In this document: positions 54,463 to 64,000 of the stretch, piece by piece
How the letters are laid out: each line of letters opens with the position of its first letter
How positions within the stretch are numbered: position 1 is the first letter of the stretch
Source of the DNA: an uncultured Pseudomonadota bacterium
GTDB taxonomy: Bacteria > Pseudomonadota > Gammaproteobacteria > Methylococcales > Methylomonadaceae
Reading direction: 5' to 3'
DNA length: 64,000 nt
NCBI GenBank assembly: GCA_903848935.1
Contig: CAINHO010000050.1
Coordinates: 31,902 to 95,901 of the forward strand
Notes under the pieces: generated by a model
What the model was told of the DNA's origin: nothing
The model's input: the letters and a program-made list of their open reading frames with translations, nothing else
Database searches by the model: none
Made by a program: the position numbers and the translations under genes

Positions 54463-56196
54463 TTAGTACACGTCACGAACGTAACGTTTATCTTTTTTGA
54501 GCTGATTAACGTAGTCAATGGCTTGTTGTTCGGATTTTTCACCATGCGTTTTAACTACGTCATGCAAGGCTTTGTCCACGTCTTTTGCCATGCGATACGC
54601 ATCGCCACAAACAAAGAAATAACCACCTCGTTCTAACCACGCAAATAATTCTGCACCGTGTTCGCGCATTTTGTCTTGAACGTAAATTTTTTCTTCCTGA
54701 TCACGCGAAAACGCCAAATCCAAACGATTTAACAACCCGCTTTTGCCCATTTGTTCTAATTCGTCGCGGTAAATAAAATCGGTTTCCGCATTACGGTCAC
54801 CGAAAAATAACCAGTTTTTACCTTTCGCGCCACGGAATTGGCGTTCTTGTAAAAACGCGCGGAATGGCGCAATCCCTGTTCCAGGCCCTACCATAATCAT
54901 TGGCAAATCGTTGTTGTCTGGCACACGGAAAACTTTGTTTGGCGTGAAGAAACAGCGAATTGGCGGATTTTCATCGGTCAAATCCGAAAGGAATGTTGAA
55001 CAAACGCCTTTATGCTGACGGTTGAAAGCGTTGTAACGCACGCTAGCAACAGTCAAATGCACGGTTTCAGGATTCGCTTTGCCGCTCGATGAAATTGAAT
55101 AGGCGCGATGTTGCAAAGGTTTTAATAACGCTAAAAATTCTTTTGGTCGCGTGTAAAAGTCCATCGCCACATTTTGATTTTCCAATAACAAATCGAGCGT
55201 ATCACGTCCCCATAAATAATCGGATTCCAATATCTCTGTCAGAATCTCCTGATTACGTTCTTTTATAGCATTAAACAATTCTTTGCTCGGTGTTTTTATT
55301 TCAAACTGCGTGCGTAACGCTTCGCGCAAAGAAATACCGTCTATAACTTCGTCGCCATCGCATTCAATCGCGTTCAAAATATCAGCAACCAAATCTGGGC
55401 AATTTGTTGGCACAATGCAAAGCGCATCGCCTGCTTCATAACTCAAGCCTGAACCTGCGATTGAAATTTCATAATGACGGGTTTCTTTTGATGAGTTTTC
55501 AGTCGTCAACAAACGATTCACCAGTAATTTCGCTGGGAATGGATTTTTACGGTCGTATTGTGAAGGTACCGTAATATCACCAACAGATGGGGTTAAAGAA
55601 ACGCTAGTAAGATTTACCGTAACATCATTAGAATTAGGATTAAGTTCTGATATTACGTTGTTAATCCATTTTTCAGCAGGTTCTTCGTATTCAACATCGC
55701 AATCAATACGCGTTTGCAAACGGGCTGCGCCCAATTCGGCTAAACGGTTGTCCCAATCAATTCCCGCTTGGCAGAATAAATCGTAACTGGTGTCGCCTAA
55801 TGCTAAAACCGTGAATTGCAAATTTTCTAATTTCGCCATCGAATCGGCTTTCACCGCAGACCACAACACTTGTGAGTTATCAGGCATTTCGCCTTCGCCG
55901 TAAGTGCTGGTGACGATGAGCAAGGTTTCCATTTTAGTCAGCGCGTCAGCATCGACTTCATCCATGCTTTTGATAACAGGATTTAAACCGTGTGCTTTGG
56001 CGACTTTGACGGCATCACGCGCAACTGATTCGGCTGTGCCTGTTTGTGAACCATACAAAATATGGATTGTGCGAGCGGTTTGCGCGTTTGAACTGTTTTG
56101 CACAAGTTGCGAATGCAAGCCCGCGAAAAATCCGCCGAGCCATGCACGTTGATTGTCGCTGTAAGGTGCGTCGTTTGGAAGTTGGTGTGTTTTCAT
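54463..56196 (-). CDS. cysJ: Sulfite reductase flavoprotein subunit CysJ
   Basis: 577 aa. Flavodoxin domain with ILYGSQTGTAESVARDA, FAD domain with RAYSISSSGK, NADPH site VGPGTGIAPFRAFLQER. Transfers electrons from NADPH to a haem sulfite reductase. No cysI or cysH in the window. UDG follows with zero gap. Confidence 0.94.
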   Translation of the reverse strand: MKTHQLPNDAPYSDNQRAWLGGFFAGLHSQLVQNSSNAQTARTIHILYGSQTGTAESVARDAVKVAKAHGLNPVIKSMDEVDADALTKMETLLIVTSTYGEGEMPDNSQVLWSAVKADSMAKLENLQFTVLALGDTSYDLFCQAGIDWDNRLAELGAARLQTRIDCDVEYEEPAEKWINNVISELNPNSNDVTVNLTSVSLTPSVGDITVPSQYDRKNPFPAKLLVNRLLTTENSSKETRHYEISIAGSGLSYEAGDALCIVPTNCPDLVADILNAIECDGDEVIDGISLREALRTQFEIKTPSKELFNAIKERNQEILTEILESDYLWGRDTLDLLLENQNVAMDFYTRPKEFLALLKPLQHRAYSISSSGKANPETVHLTVASVRYNAFNRQHKGVCSTFLSDLTDENPPIRCFFTPNKVFRVPDNNDLPMIMVGPGTGIAPFRAFLQERQFRGAKGKNWLFFGDRNAETDFIYRDELEQMGKSGLLNRLDLAFSRDQEEKIYVQDKMREHGAELFAWLERGGYFFVCGDAYRMAKDVDKALHDVVKTHGEKSEQQAIDYVNQLKKDKRYVRDVY

Positions 56197-56225
56197 TTCA
56201 TTAAACCTAAAATTTATTTTCCCGA

Positions 56226-59200
56226 TTAAGCCGCAAGTCCATCTTGTGCCAATTCCAGCCCAACCAAACTCGCCAAATGTTTTTCAACAGGTGGAATGTT
56301 TACCAGTGCAACGCGATTGGCGAGGCTTTGCTCAATAATCCAAACCGTTGAACCCATCGAGTTAATGCTTTGCACCGAGCGATTGATTAACGCAGTTTTG
56401 TAATCATTCAACCGTTTATTTGCTAGCAATGCCGCGATTTCATCATCGTTATAACTGCTGTAGGCTTCACGAGTGGTTTTGACTAACGCATCTTGTAATT
56501 TGCGTGGACGTTCCAAAATCAACTTTTTCGCCGCTTTTTCAATGTAAGCAGGTGTATGTTGTGATTCTGGCGCAGTTTTAAGCATTTCAGTTGCCACCGC
56601 TTGCGCTTTATCGAAGACCGCAAAACTGTTAATCAAATCAAACGCCAATGCACTATCGACTTCGCCAAACGCAGGAATCGCACCGTTAAACAACGGTTGA
56701 CCTGATTGATAGGCTTTTTTGACTTGCGCGATTTGCGTTTGCGCCAAATCAACCGCCAATTCTTCCACCATTTCTTTCGCATCCATCGACGCTTTTAAAT
56801 AGCTGGCAGTTTGCGTTTTATAGAGCCAAAGCGGCATGGCAAATTTGAAATGTTTGCGTTCATTTTCCCAATTGGCGAGCAAATTACGCGCTTTGCTTGA
56901 ATTTGCATATTCGGCGTGTTGCTCGAGCATGTGCAACACGATTTTTTCGTGTGCATCGTCTTCAGTTAAATCGTGCAATTCCACCGACGTTTTGTCGTAT
57001 AACGCCGCGAGTTTATTTTCAGGGTCATATTGGTAAGCGTTACCGCCTGACATGCCGTTGCAGAAACCTTTACCGAAGCCGCCGATGTTAAGCACCGCGC
57101 CATTGGTCATGTATTCGCAACCGAAATCGCCCACGCCTTCAACCACCGCCATCGCGCCAGAATTACGCACCGCAAAACGGTCGCCTGCTTCGCCGTTGAT
57201 AAACGCTTTGCCACCTGTCGCGCCGAACAACGCGAAGTTACCGATTAACACGTTATTACCTGGGGTTTTGATGCCGCCACCTGGTGATTCGACAACTAAC
57301 ACGCCGCCGCTCATCGATTTGCCAACGCCATCATTTGCGGTGCCTAAATGACGCAAATACATCCCATCATTCATAAACGCGGCATAACTTTGACCAGCCG
57401 AGCCGTGCGTGCGAATTACAATGGTTTCAGGGGCTAAATAACGTCGTCCGTGTCCGTTTTTGTAAATGAATGACGCATCGCCGTTGAATTCGTAATTTAA
57501 AATGCGTTCAATATCAATCGCAAGCTGACCGCCAACGGTTTTGTCGTTGTTTTTGAGTTTGAAATCGTCGCCATCAATCACAAGTTGTTCTGATTTACCA
57601 TTTTCTAAAAACGCTTTCACACGTTCTAAAATCTTGTCGTCAACTTGGAAATCGGCTTCTAAATAAATCGGTTGCGCGATTTTAACTTCTTCGACTTGTT
57701 GCAACATTTTGGTCAAATTCAACTGTCCAACCATGCAAGGGTGGTCGATTAAATGTAACAAATCCGTTTTGCCACGAATATCACGCAAATTTTTATAACC
57801 GAGTGACGCGAGTAATTCCCGAACTTCGTGCGCGACGTTCATGAAATACTGCGCTAAAACACGCGGGTCGCCTTTGAATTCTTCGTGCGCGGTGGTCAAC
57901 CCTGCGGGGCATTTGATGTTGCAGTTTTTCGCCATCACGCAACGCAACATCATCAACGCCGTCGTGCCGAACTCGAAAGAATCCGCACCCAAAATCGCCG
58001 ATTTCACCACGTCCAAACCGCTTTGGTGTGCGCCTGAGCAACGCAAAATTACTTTGTCGCGCAAACCATTAACCGAAAGAGCTTGATGCACTTCGGCAAT
58101 CCCGATTTCAGGTGAACGCCCTGCGTGCTTCAAACTGGTAACAGCCGCCGCACCTGTACCGCCTGTGTTGCCAGCAACATTGATAACGTCTGCGCCTGCT
58201 TTTGCAACACCAACTGCAATCGTGCCGATACCTTCAGACGAAACGAGTTTTACGCCGACTTTCACACGCGCCGCTTTCGCGTCGTGAATCAACTGCCCTA
58301 AATCTTCAATCGAATAAGTATCATGGTGCGGCGGCGGGCTGACGAGTTCCACTTTTGGCGTACCGCCACGCAACGCAGCGATTTCGACCGATACTTTCAT
58401 CGCTGGCAATTGTCCACCCTCTCCAGGTTTTGCACCTTGCGCGATTTTGATTTCGATTTCTTCAAGCGTTGGGTCAGCTAAATAACCTGTCCAAACGCCG
58501 AAACGTCCCGACGCAAATTGTTTGATTTTGCTGGATTTGATGCTATTGAAACGGCTGAAATGTTCGCCGCCTTCACCCGAATTGCTTAACGCACCAACAA
58601 TGTTTGTGCCTTGGGCAACGGCTTCGTGCGCTTCAGCAAGTAACGCGCCGTGACTCATCGCGCCTGATGCTAACGTTGCGGTAATTTCATGTGCAGATTG
58701 AACGTCTGCCAATGGCAACGGCGCGTTTGCCGTTTGAATTGCATTCAAATAATCTGACAACAAACTACCTGCTGGCACGTTTTCAACACGCAACGCATCG
58801 GCAGCAACATTTAATCCACACGACACAAGATGAAAATCGTCCACAAAACGTTTTTTCAAATGCGCGGCTAAATTTTGCAAACGCGCTTGGCTGTTATTTT
58901 CAGTGAATGCGACTTTAAAAACCTCATCCAATTTTCTAACTGACAAACCACGAATCAAATAATTAACGTTACCGCGTAGATTTTGTTTGCCTAAAATTTT
59001 GTCGAAATCGTCAACGCTTTCTGCATTCGATACATCTGCAGGGAAATCCATCACATCACGCAATGCCGCTGGTCGCGCGTCACGTTCTTCATAGAGATTT
59101 TTTGCAAAACTGCGATATGCTGGCGTAATGCCAAAATTATCGATTTGCTGCGGCGTGCGTTTTTCGTAACCTAAATCCAAATAGGCTAAATCATTGGCTT

Positions 59201-61682
59201 CTGCTGATTTTTCTTGTGGAATATACAAAATCGCTTCGTCGGTCATGTGAATATATTCACGCACCGCCGTGTTGCCGTAAGAATGTCCTGCGCCATCTTG
59301 ACGTTCTTTGAATAAGCCTAAGAATGGAATGTCTTTTTCGCTTTCAACAGAAAGGGCTTTGTGATGCCATTCGGTCGCGCTTGCGGCAATATCGCTGTAA
59401 CGTACACCGCCCACTGACGAATGAATGTTTGGGAAATACGGATGCAATTTGGGTTCGTCGGTATCTAAATAATTCGATTCGAAAAATTCGCCGCCGATAT
59501 AACTTTCAGCCGTACACAAACCGAATTTACCCATGGTTTTCATGAGCGATTTTTCAGTGCCTTTTGAAAATTTATCGAGGGCTTTTTGTTGATCTGCACC
59601 TGAATACTGCGTGACTGCACGGTTGTGAACGCTCAACGAACAAATTGCCGATGCGCCAAAACCTAAAATCGTTGCCACATCGTGCGGACTTGCTGCTTGT
59701 CCTGTTTCTGAAATCAGCGACGAATTAAAGCGCAAACCTTGTTGCACCAAACGTTGATTTGCTGCCGCAACCATTAGTAAAGCAGGAATTGCCGCTTGTG
59801 TTTTGCTGACTTGAGCATCACTTAAAATGATGATGCCGATATTGTTACGCGCGGCTTTTTCGACTTCATCGCAAACTGTATTGATTGCACGATTCAACGC
59901 ATGTTCATTGCCTTCGGCGTTTTCAAAATCAGGCGCATAAAGCGCATTTAACGTAATCGTTGATACTGCCGTTTGACGACGAATTTGCTCTAATTGTGTA
60001 CGTTGTAAAATCGGACTTTCGATAACGAGCTGTTTGCTGTTTTCTGAAAAGGTTGGTTTCGCACCCAATGCCACACGCAATGTCATGCCATCGCTTTCAC
60101 GAATTGAATCGAGCGGCGGATTGGTCACTTGTGCAAAACGTTGGCTGAAATAACGCGACATGCCGCCTTCGCCACCAGAAAGCGCGTTCGGTGCAAGTCC
60201 GTAACCCATCGCCGAAATGCGTTCCATACCTGTGGCTAAAATCGGGTCGAGTAAGAAACGGAAACTTTCTTGATTGAGCGAATACGCAGTGAAACGTTGG
60301 TCAACGTTCAATTCATTTTCGTCGCTGAGTTCGCTTAAATCCACTTTTGGCAAATCTGACAAATTCACGGCGCGTTGTTTTAACAATGCGGCGTAATCTT
60401 TTTCTTTTGCGAGTTTTGCTAAAACTTGGTGTGAATCGTAGGCTTCGCCTGTGCTGTGGTCGAAATAGAGCATTCCGCCAGCTTCAATACGTCCACGTTT
60501 CAAAACGTCTTGCGGTGGAAAATCAATTTGTCCCGCTTCCGACATCACCGCTAAATAATCCGTCGTTTCCACCGAACGTAACGGACGTAAACCCAAACGA
60601 TCTAAACGCGCACCAACACGAATGCCATCATTGAAAATCAACGCCGCTGGGCCATCATTTTTTTCTTCGTACAAACTGAAGTATTCAAGCATTGCGCGAA
60701 CTTCGGGCGAAAGCGTCGTGTCGTTTTCCCACGCAGGCGGCATCATCGCTAAAATCGCTTCAACGATATTTAAATTATCTTCGTTAATGCGGCGCGTTAA
60801 AGTTTGATCTAAACGGCTCGAATCCGATTGTCCATTTGGAAAACACACCGATTTATTGTGTTGACGTGCAATCGCGTTTTCGCTGAGACGATTTTTTTTG
60901 TCAGTATTCAACTCGCCGTTATGCGCCATGTAGCGGAACGGTTGCGCCATCATCGTGGCAGGCGCAGTGTTCGTTGAAAAACGAGTATGGAAAAATAATG
61001 TGCTGATTTCGTGGTCAGTATCGTACAAATCTTTGAAATACGGAATCACTTCGCCCGAATTTAAACGTCCTTTATAAACTTGGGTGCGTGAACTCATTGA
61101 TAGCGGGTAAAAACCTGCTAATTCTGGGCGTGTAAAACCTTCGACTTCGATGGTGACTAATACTTTTTGAATGTGTTTTTCAAATTCATCGTGCGTGGCA
61201 TTTTGCAAATGTGCAGGACGACCAAAAATAAATTGTTCTATCGGTAATTGGGCTTTAACAGCGGCGGCATTGATAACAGCATTATCAACAGGAATGACGC
61301 GACGCGCAATTAACGGCAAATCGAATTCTTTAAAATGATGTTCGACCAATTCATTCGCCGTCGAATCATAATGCGTGTGATCGGCTGGAAAAAAAAAGTT
61401 CGCTACGCCAAATTGACCGATATTTAACGCAGGATTACTGGTAAGTTTGCGGAAAAATTTTAATGACAAATCGATATTCACACCTGCACCATCGCCCACG
61501 CCTTCTGCACTCATGCCACCACGATGCGGAATTGTGCATAACGCTTCATGTGATCTAACTAATAAATCGTGAGTTTGCAAACTACGTTTGTGGGTAATAA
61601 AACCAACGCCACAACTGTCCTTTGATTGATCTGCGTCATAAAGTAGTGATTGTGAATTGCTTGGTTGAGATTGTATTGTCAT
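56226..61682 (-). CDS. gltB: Long-form glutamate synthase large subunit
   Basis: 1818 aa from ATG 61682. N-terminal Ntn glutamine amidotransferase (Cys24 in SKDSCGVGF), central domain, FMN/flavin synthase domain (GVKLVSSEGIGTIAVGVAKAG) and GXGXG C-terminal domain (GSAGQSYAAFMNDG...). The Cys trio C1248, C1254, C1258 (CVMAKNCNIKCP) gives C-x5-C-x3-C, whereas E. coli-type GltB has C-x5-C-x4-C for its 3Fe-4S cluster. About 250 residues follow the GXGXG domain, which most GltB lack, so this may be a distinct long type. GltD is not in the window. Converts glutamine and 2-oxoglutarate to glutamate. Confidence 0.9.
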   Translation of the reverse strand: MTIQSQPSNSQSLLYDADQSKDSCGVGFITHKRSLQTHDLLVRSHEALCTIPHRGGMSAEGVGDGAGVNIDLSLKFFRKLTSNPALNIGQFGVANFFFPADHTHYDSTANELVEHHFKEFDLPLIARRVIPVDNAVINAAAVKAQLPIEQFIFGRPAHLQNATHDEFEKHIQKVLVTIEVEGFTRPELAGFYPLSMSSRTQVYKGRLNSGEVIPYFKDLYDTDHEISTLFFHTRFSTNTAPATMMAQPFRYMAHNGELNTDKKNRLSENAIARQHNKSVCFPNGQSDSSRLDQTLTRRINEDNLNIVEAILAMMPPAWENDTTLSPEVRAMLEYFSLYEEKNDGPAALIFNDGIRVGARLDRLGLRPLRSVETTDYLAVMSEAGQIDFPPQDVLKRGRIEAGGMLYFDHSTGEAYDSHQVLAKLAKEKDYAALLKQRAVNLSDLPKVDLSELSDENELNVDQRFTAYSLNQESFRFLLDPILATGMERISAMGYGLAPNALSGGEGGMSRYFSQRFAQVTNPPLDSIRESDGMTLRVALGAKPTFSENSKQLVIESPILQRTQLEQIRRQTAVSTITLNALYAPDFENAEGNEHALNRAINTVCDEVEKAARNNIGIIILSDAQVSKTQAAIPALLMVAAANQRLVQQGLRFNSSLISETGQAASPHDVATILGFGASAICSLSVHNRAVTQYSGADQQKALDKFSKGTEKSLMKTMGKFGLCTAESYIGGEFFESNYLDTDEPKLHPYFPNIHSSVGGVRYSDIAASATEWHHKALSVESEKDIPFLGLFKERQDGAGHSYGNTAVREYIHMTDEAILYIPQEKSAEANDLAYLDLGYEKRTPQQIDNFGITPAYRSFAKNLYEERDARPAALRDVMDFPADVSNAESVDDFDKILGKQNLRGNVNYLIRGLSVRKLDEVFKVAFTENNSQARLQNLAAHLKKRFVDDFHLVSCGLNVAADALRVENVPAGSLLSDYLNAIQTANAPLPLADVQSAHEITATLASGAMSHGALLAEAHEAVAQGTNIVGALSNSGEGGEHFSRFNSIKSSKIKQFASGRFGVWTGYLADPTLEEIEIKIAQGAKPGEGGQLPAMKVSVEIAALRGGTPKVELVSPPPHHDTYSIEDLGQLIHDAKAARVKVGVKLVSSEGIGTIAVGVAKAGADVINVAGNTGGTGAAAVTSLKHAGRSPEIGIAEVHQALSVNGLRDKVILRCSGAHQSGLDVVKSAILGADSFEFGTTALMMLRCVMAKNCNIKCPAGLTTAHEEFKGDPRVLAQYFMNVAHEVRELLASLGYKNLRDIRGKTDLLHLIDHPCMVGQLNLTKMLQQVEEVKIAQPIYLEADFQVDDKILERVKAFLENGKSEQLVIDGDDFKLKNNDKTVGGQLAIDIERILNYEFNGDASFIYKNGHGRRYLAPETIVIRTHGSAGQSYAAFMNDGMYLRHLGTANDGVGKSMSGGVLVVESPGGGIKTPGNNVLIGNFALFGATGGKAFINGEAGDRFAVRNSGAMAVVEGVGDFGCEYMTNGAVLNIGGFGKGFCNGMSGGNAYQYDPENKLAALYDKTSVELHDLTEDDAHEKIVLHMLEQHAEYANSSKARNLLANWENERKHFKFAMPLWLYKTQTASYLKASMDAKEMVEELAVDLAQTQIAQVKKAYQSGQPLFNGAIPAFGEVDSALAFDLINSFAVFDKAQAVATEMLKTAPESQHTPAYIEKAAKKLILERPRKLQDALVKTTREAYSSYNDDEIAALLANKRLNDYKTALINRSVQSINSMGSTVWIIEQSLANRVALVNIPPVEKHLASLVGLELAQDGLAA

Positions 61683-61870
61683 AAAATATAAGCCTGTTTT
61701 CTTTTTTACATTGCGCTTTGGCAATGGCTAAGTATTTGTTTTAGTTGATGCCTACGAATGAAATTCGTCCGTGTCCATTCAGTGAAATCCGCCGATTCTA
61801 GCACAAAATAATTTATATTCGACTGTCATGTAGCGATATTTTACTTTTATTAGCAAGTTGCGTGCAAAAA

Positions 61871-62398
61871 TCACCACCATTCACGGGCTTTTGTTAAATA
61901 ACCAGCTGAATTTACAGGAACAGAATCTATCGTTAGAATTTCACCTAATTCGCCCATGGCTTTGTGGTAAACCTTTCGCTTGAAATACACTACGTCTTTA
62001 AGCGGTTCCCAATAATCCACCCATCGCCACCCGTCAAATTCGGGACTGACACAATGATCAAAACGTACATTAGATTCGGATGTTACCAATCGTAACAGAA
62101 ACCAAATCTGCTTTTGTCCAATACATAACGGCAATGAATGTTTGCGAACATATCGCTCGGGCAACTGGTACCGTAGCCAATAACGAGTGCGTCCTAGAAG
62201 TTGAACGTGATGTTGTTGTAAACCAGTTTCTTCCCACAATTCTCGATACATCGCGGCTTCGGGGTCTTCATTTGGATTGATACCGCCTTGCGGAAATTGC
62301 CACGAATTCACCCCTACTCGTTTTGCCCAAAACACGCGACCCTCGTCATTGCAAAGGATGATTCCCACATTTGGGCGGTATCCTCTTGAGTCTATCAT
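61871..62398 (-). CDS. rppH: RNA pyrophosphohydrolase RppH
   Basis: 175 aa. [22 protein letters not shown] and the Nudix box [23 protein letters not shown] match RppH, which removes pyrophosphate from mRNA 5' ends and initiates decay. Standalone gene, convergent neighbours absent; a 146-bp gap precedes gltB. Confidence 0.96.
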   Translation of the reverse strand: MIDSRGYRPNVGIILCNDEGRVFWAKRVGVNSWQFPQGGINPNEDPEAAMYRELWEETGLQQHHVQLLGRTRYWLRYQLPERYVRKHSLPLCIGQKQIWFLLRLVTSESNVRFDHCVSPEFDGWRWVDYWEPLKDVVYFKRKVYHKAMGELGEILTIDSVPVNSAGYLTKAREWW

Positions 62399-62505
62399 GT
62401 TAAAAATAACCTGTTGGTTGCTGCCAGCCCGCTGTTTGAAATGGCCTGTATGCTAGAATAACAGCGTGGTTAGGTTGTCGATAAGCAACATTGTTCCACA
62501 AAAAA

Positions 62506-62526
62506 ATGCGCGATACTATAGCGCAT
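62506..62526 (-). terminator. Probable terminator upstream of rppH (minus strand)
   Basis: ATGCGC/GCGCAT stem followed on the minus strand by seven T (62499-62505). It would block transcription coming from the IS element on the right. Between it and the IS (62527-62643) I see nothing beyond a 27-codon frame starting at 62562. Confidence 0.6.
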
Positions 62527-62644
62527 CTTTCTTTTAACCATTTTTATAGACGAAACGAATGGATGCGCTGCTTCGCTACTTTGAAATGCTCCGCTTAATT
62601 CCGAAAAAACTGAATTTCATGACAGCGATATTTGATAAGTGAAT

Positions 62645-63495
62645 ACGCGATGTTCGACTTTTTAGAACAAAACCAAGCCGTCAAAATGTAAAACAGGGTT
62701 TCCCAAAATCAGATTCAGAAATATTCCCAAAGTATGAGCAAGAATTTTGCGGATGAATCGATTTTTTCGTAAAGGTGTTTGAAAATCAATCCCTTGTCGT
62801 GCCGGTTCTTCTTTTAAGAAAGGACGAATAAAACCTTGATCGCCAATCAATAATCCGTGAATTTCGTCCGTCATATCTTGAAGTACATCCCGTTCGTCGA
62901 TATTGGCGGCCGCAAACGTATAATCACAAATCACCCCATCAAAGTTAATCACGATATAGCCCTCAAAGCCGTAATAATACTGCCTCTTTGAGGCACAATA
63001 GCTGTAATCCGCTTCACCTTTAAAACATTTGCTATGTGCCGCTCTTGTTTTTTCACACACGGGCCATCCACCATGTGAATTGAGTCGCTTACCGCCCCCA
63101 TTTTTACGACCAAGTGATGATGTACAAGCCTTTTTACTTCGTACAACAACGTACTTTGTTTTACAAAATTCGAACGTGAACCTAAGTTTGGAAACCAATC
63201 ATGCCAATGATTGCGAAAATATCGCCAGATGCTTTTGTCTTGATCTTTTCCCATAAATTCACCGACCAGTTCCATTGTAATGACCTCGCCATCGCTCAGT
63301 TTCGCGGCAAATATCCTCGTTTTCTGAGGGGCGTTTTCACTACATCATGTAACGCTTCGTCTACACAGCAATAAATGTAAATGATAAAATCCTCGACTGG
63401 CATGACCTCTTCTCCTGAATTTAGTTGCTTTGGCAAAAACAACTCTACAGGAAATCGGGTCATGCTTTCAATTCAGCAAAAGTCGAACATCGCGT
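62645..63495 (-). mobile_element. Degenerate IS982-family insertion sequence
   Basis: The ends carry perfect 19-base inverted repeats: TACGCGATGTTCGACTTTT at 62644-62662 and its complement at 63478-63496 (outer base may be part of the target). AAT flanks both ends as a likely 3-bp target duplication. The element is 851 bp, shorter than usual (about 1 kb) because of an internal deletion in the transposase gene. Confidence 0.82.
62662..63403 (-). pseudogene. Broken IS982-family transposase
   Basis: Reading from ATG 63403 (MPVEDFIIYIYCCVDEALHD) the frame stops after GYLPRN; the next frame carries KLSDGEVITMELVGEFMGKDQDKSIWRYFRNHW ... up to HMVDG; the third frame continues with HSKCFKGEADYSYCASK, VINFDGV and ANIDERD, the DDE-type core. 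A segment of about 50 residues is missing between TPLRKN and RFIRKILAHTLGIFLN. Two frameshifts and a deletion make it inactive. Confidence 0.85.
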
Positions 63496-63503
63496 AATAC
63501 ATT

Positions 63504-63760
63504 ATTACGATTGATTCAATGGGTTGTCAGACGGCAATTGCCGAGAAAATTTTTGATAAATAAGGGGATTATGCCTTGGCGGTTAAGGGAAGCCAACAAA
63601 ATCTATACGATGCAATTATTGATTATTTTGTAACGACACTGACTAATAATCCTTTGTGTTTAATGCAACAAAATGAAACAGTGGATTTGAGGCATGGTCG
63701 TGTTGAAATACGACGCGGTTGCTTGGATATGTTGCCGAATCCAGAATTAGAACGGGCTAC
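63504..63760 (+). pseudogene. ISAs1-family transposase fragment
   Basis: ITIDSMGCQTAIAEKIFDK, a TAA stop at 63561, then GDYALAVKGSQQNLYDAI and DLRHGRVEIRRGCLDML match the middle of ISAs1/H-repeat transposases (usual GxDYxxAxKGNQ). Only about 80 residues remain and the frame is broken by the stop. It abuts the IS982 right end. Confidence 0.72.
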
Positions 63761-63808
63761 GCACCAGAAAACGTTAACATTATTCGTCAGCAATTTTTCA
63801 GTCAAAAA

Positions 63809-63838
63809 AAAGCCCAAAATCGTCAAATTTTAGGCTTT
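63809..63838 (-). terminator. rRNA operon terminator
   Basis: On the minus strand AAAGCC-t-AAAAT, 6-base loop, ATTTT-g-GGCTTTTTTTT: a stem with two inner-mismatch positions and a run of eight T, 12 bp after the 5S gene. Confidence 0.9.
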
Positions 63839-63850
63839 CGTAAAATTAAG

Positions 63851-63969
63851 AGCTTGGCGATTCCCTACTTTCGCATGGCAAACTGCCACACTATCATCGG
63901 CGCTAAGCGGTTTCACTTCCGAGTTCGGGATGGGATCGGGTGGTTCACGCTCGCTATGGTCACCAAGCA
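63851..63969 (-). rRNA. rrf: 5S ribosomal RNA
   Basis: About 119 nt on the minus strand. The 5' GCTTGGTGACC and the 3' GGGAATCGCCAAGC ends pair, and CCCGAACTCGGAAGTGAAAC and TAGTGTGG are 5S landmarks. Bases 63970-64000 are the 23S-5S spacer, with a TCAAACTTC/GAAGTTTGG hairpin; 23S should lie just beyond the right edge. Confidence 0.97.
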
Positions 63970-64000
63970 AACTGGTTTCCAAACTTCGCTAGAAGTTTGA

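Noticed and set aside
62949..63275. 108-aa and 178-aa minus-strand frames as separate hypothetical genes
   Set aside because: Both are consecutive pieces of a frameshifted IS982 transposase inside matched terminal repeats.
63430..63633. A 67-aa plus-strand frame across the IS982 right end
   Set aside because: It straddles the inverted repeat and overlaps the ISAs1-like frame out of phase; no similarity and no ribosome-binding site.

Overview
The window is chromosomal DNA of a low-GC gammaproteobacterial methanotroph (type I, order Methylococcales). The decisive evidence is a complete pmoC-pmoA-pmoB operon for particulate methane monooxygenase (13.0-15.9 kb, minus strand) with all known copper ligands. 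The neighbours (SurA/LptD, Lnt, RppH, FleQ-type flagellar cluster, tRNA-Leu, 5S rRNA) are ordinary gammaproteobacterial core genes. The genus cannot be fixed by eye.

Layout. 0-2.5 kb: end of ygfZ, folA, an asparaginase-like gene and small proteins. 2.7-9 kb: a metal-uptake island on the plus strand, with two HupE/UreJ-type membrane proteins, TonB-ExbB-ExbD and a TonB-dependent receptor. 9-13 kb: small secreted or periplasmic proteins (EexN-like, SUMF1-domain, BNR-repeat lipoprotein, TlpA-like thioredoxin), then copC and a lipoprotein. 13-18.4 kb: pmoB, pmoA, pmoC preceded by a membrane-anchored cupredoxin and a multicopper oxidase, all on the minus strand, so pMMO is flanked on both sides by copper proteins. 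18.5-20 kb: a decayed locus with a broken WYL-domain regulator, a shared operator-like repeat, a fused remnant of a MotA/ExbB-like plus OmpA-like pair (Zorya-like), and a small tandem-repeat secreted protein.

20-28.4 kb: sodB, an EamA transporter, beta-carbonic anhydrase, an EAL-HDOD protein, a truncated-haemoglobin/ferredoxin-reductase pair divergent from a Cys-containing winged-helix regulator with a 28-bp dyad between them, tRNA-Leu(UAA), lnt and a ParA-like ATPase. 28.6-38.4 kb: flagellar genes fleQ, fliE, F, G, H, I, J, K with a sigma-54 promoter before fliE and a 66-bp tandem repeat array inside fliK. 38.6-62.4 kb: CNNM/CorC transporter, second EF-G, rnd, a stand-alone DbpA-type RNA-binding protein, surA, lptD, amgK, quinone oxidoreductase, OFA-type MFS transporter, HD-GYP phosphodiesterase, HAD phosphatase, uracil-DNA glycosylase, cysJ, an unusually long gltB, and rppH. 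62.6-64 kb: a degenerate IS982-family element with intact terminal repeats, an ISAs1-family transposase fragment, then the terminator and 5S gene of an rRNA operon entering from the right.

The most interesting material is the copper-protein setting of pmoCAB, the metal-uptake island with a periplasmic EF-hand, the trHb/reductase/regulator module with its dyad, the decayed defence-like locus sharing an operator with its regulator, and the fliK ruler repeats.
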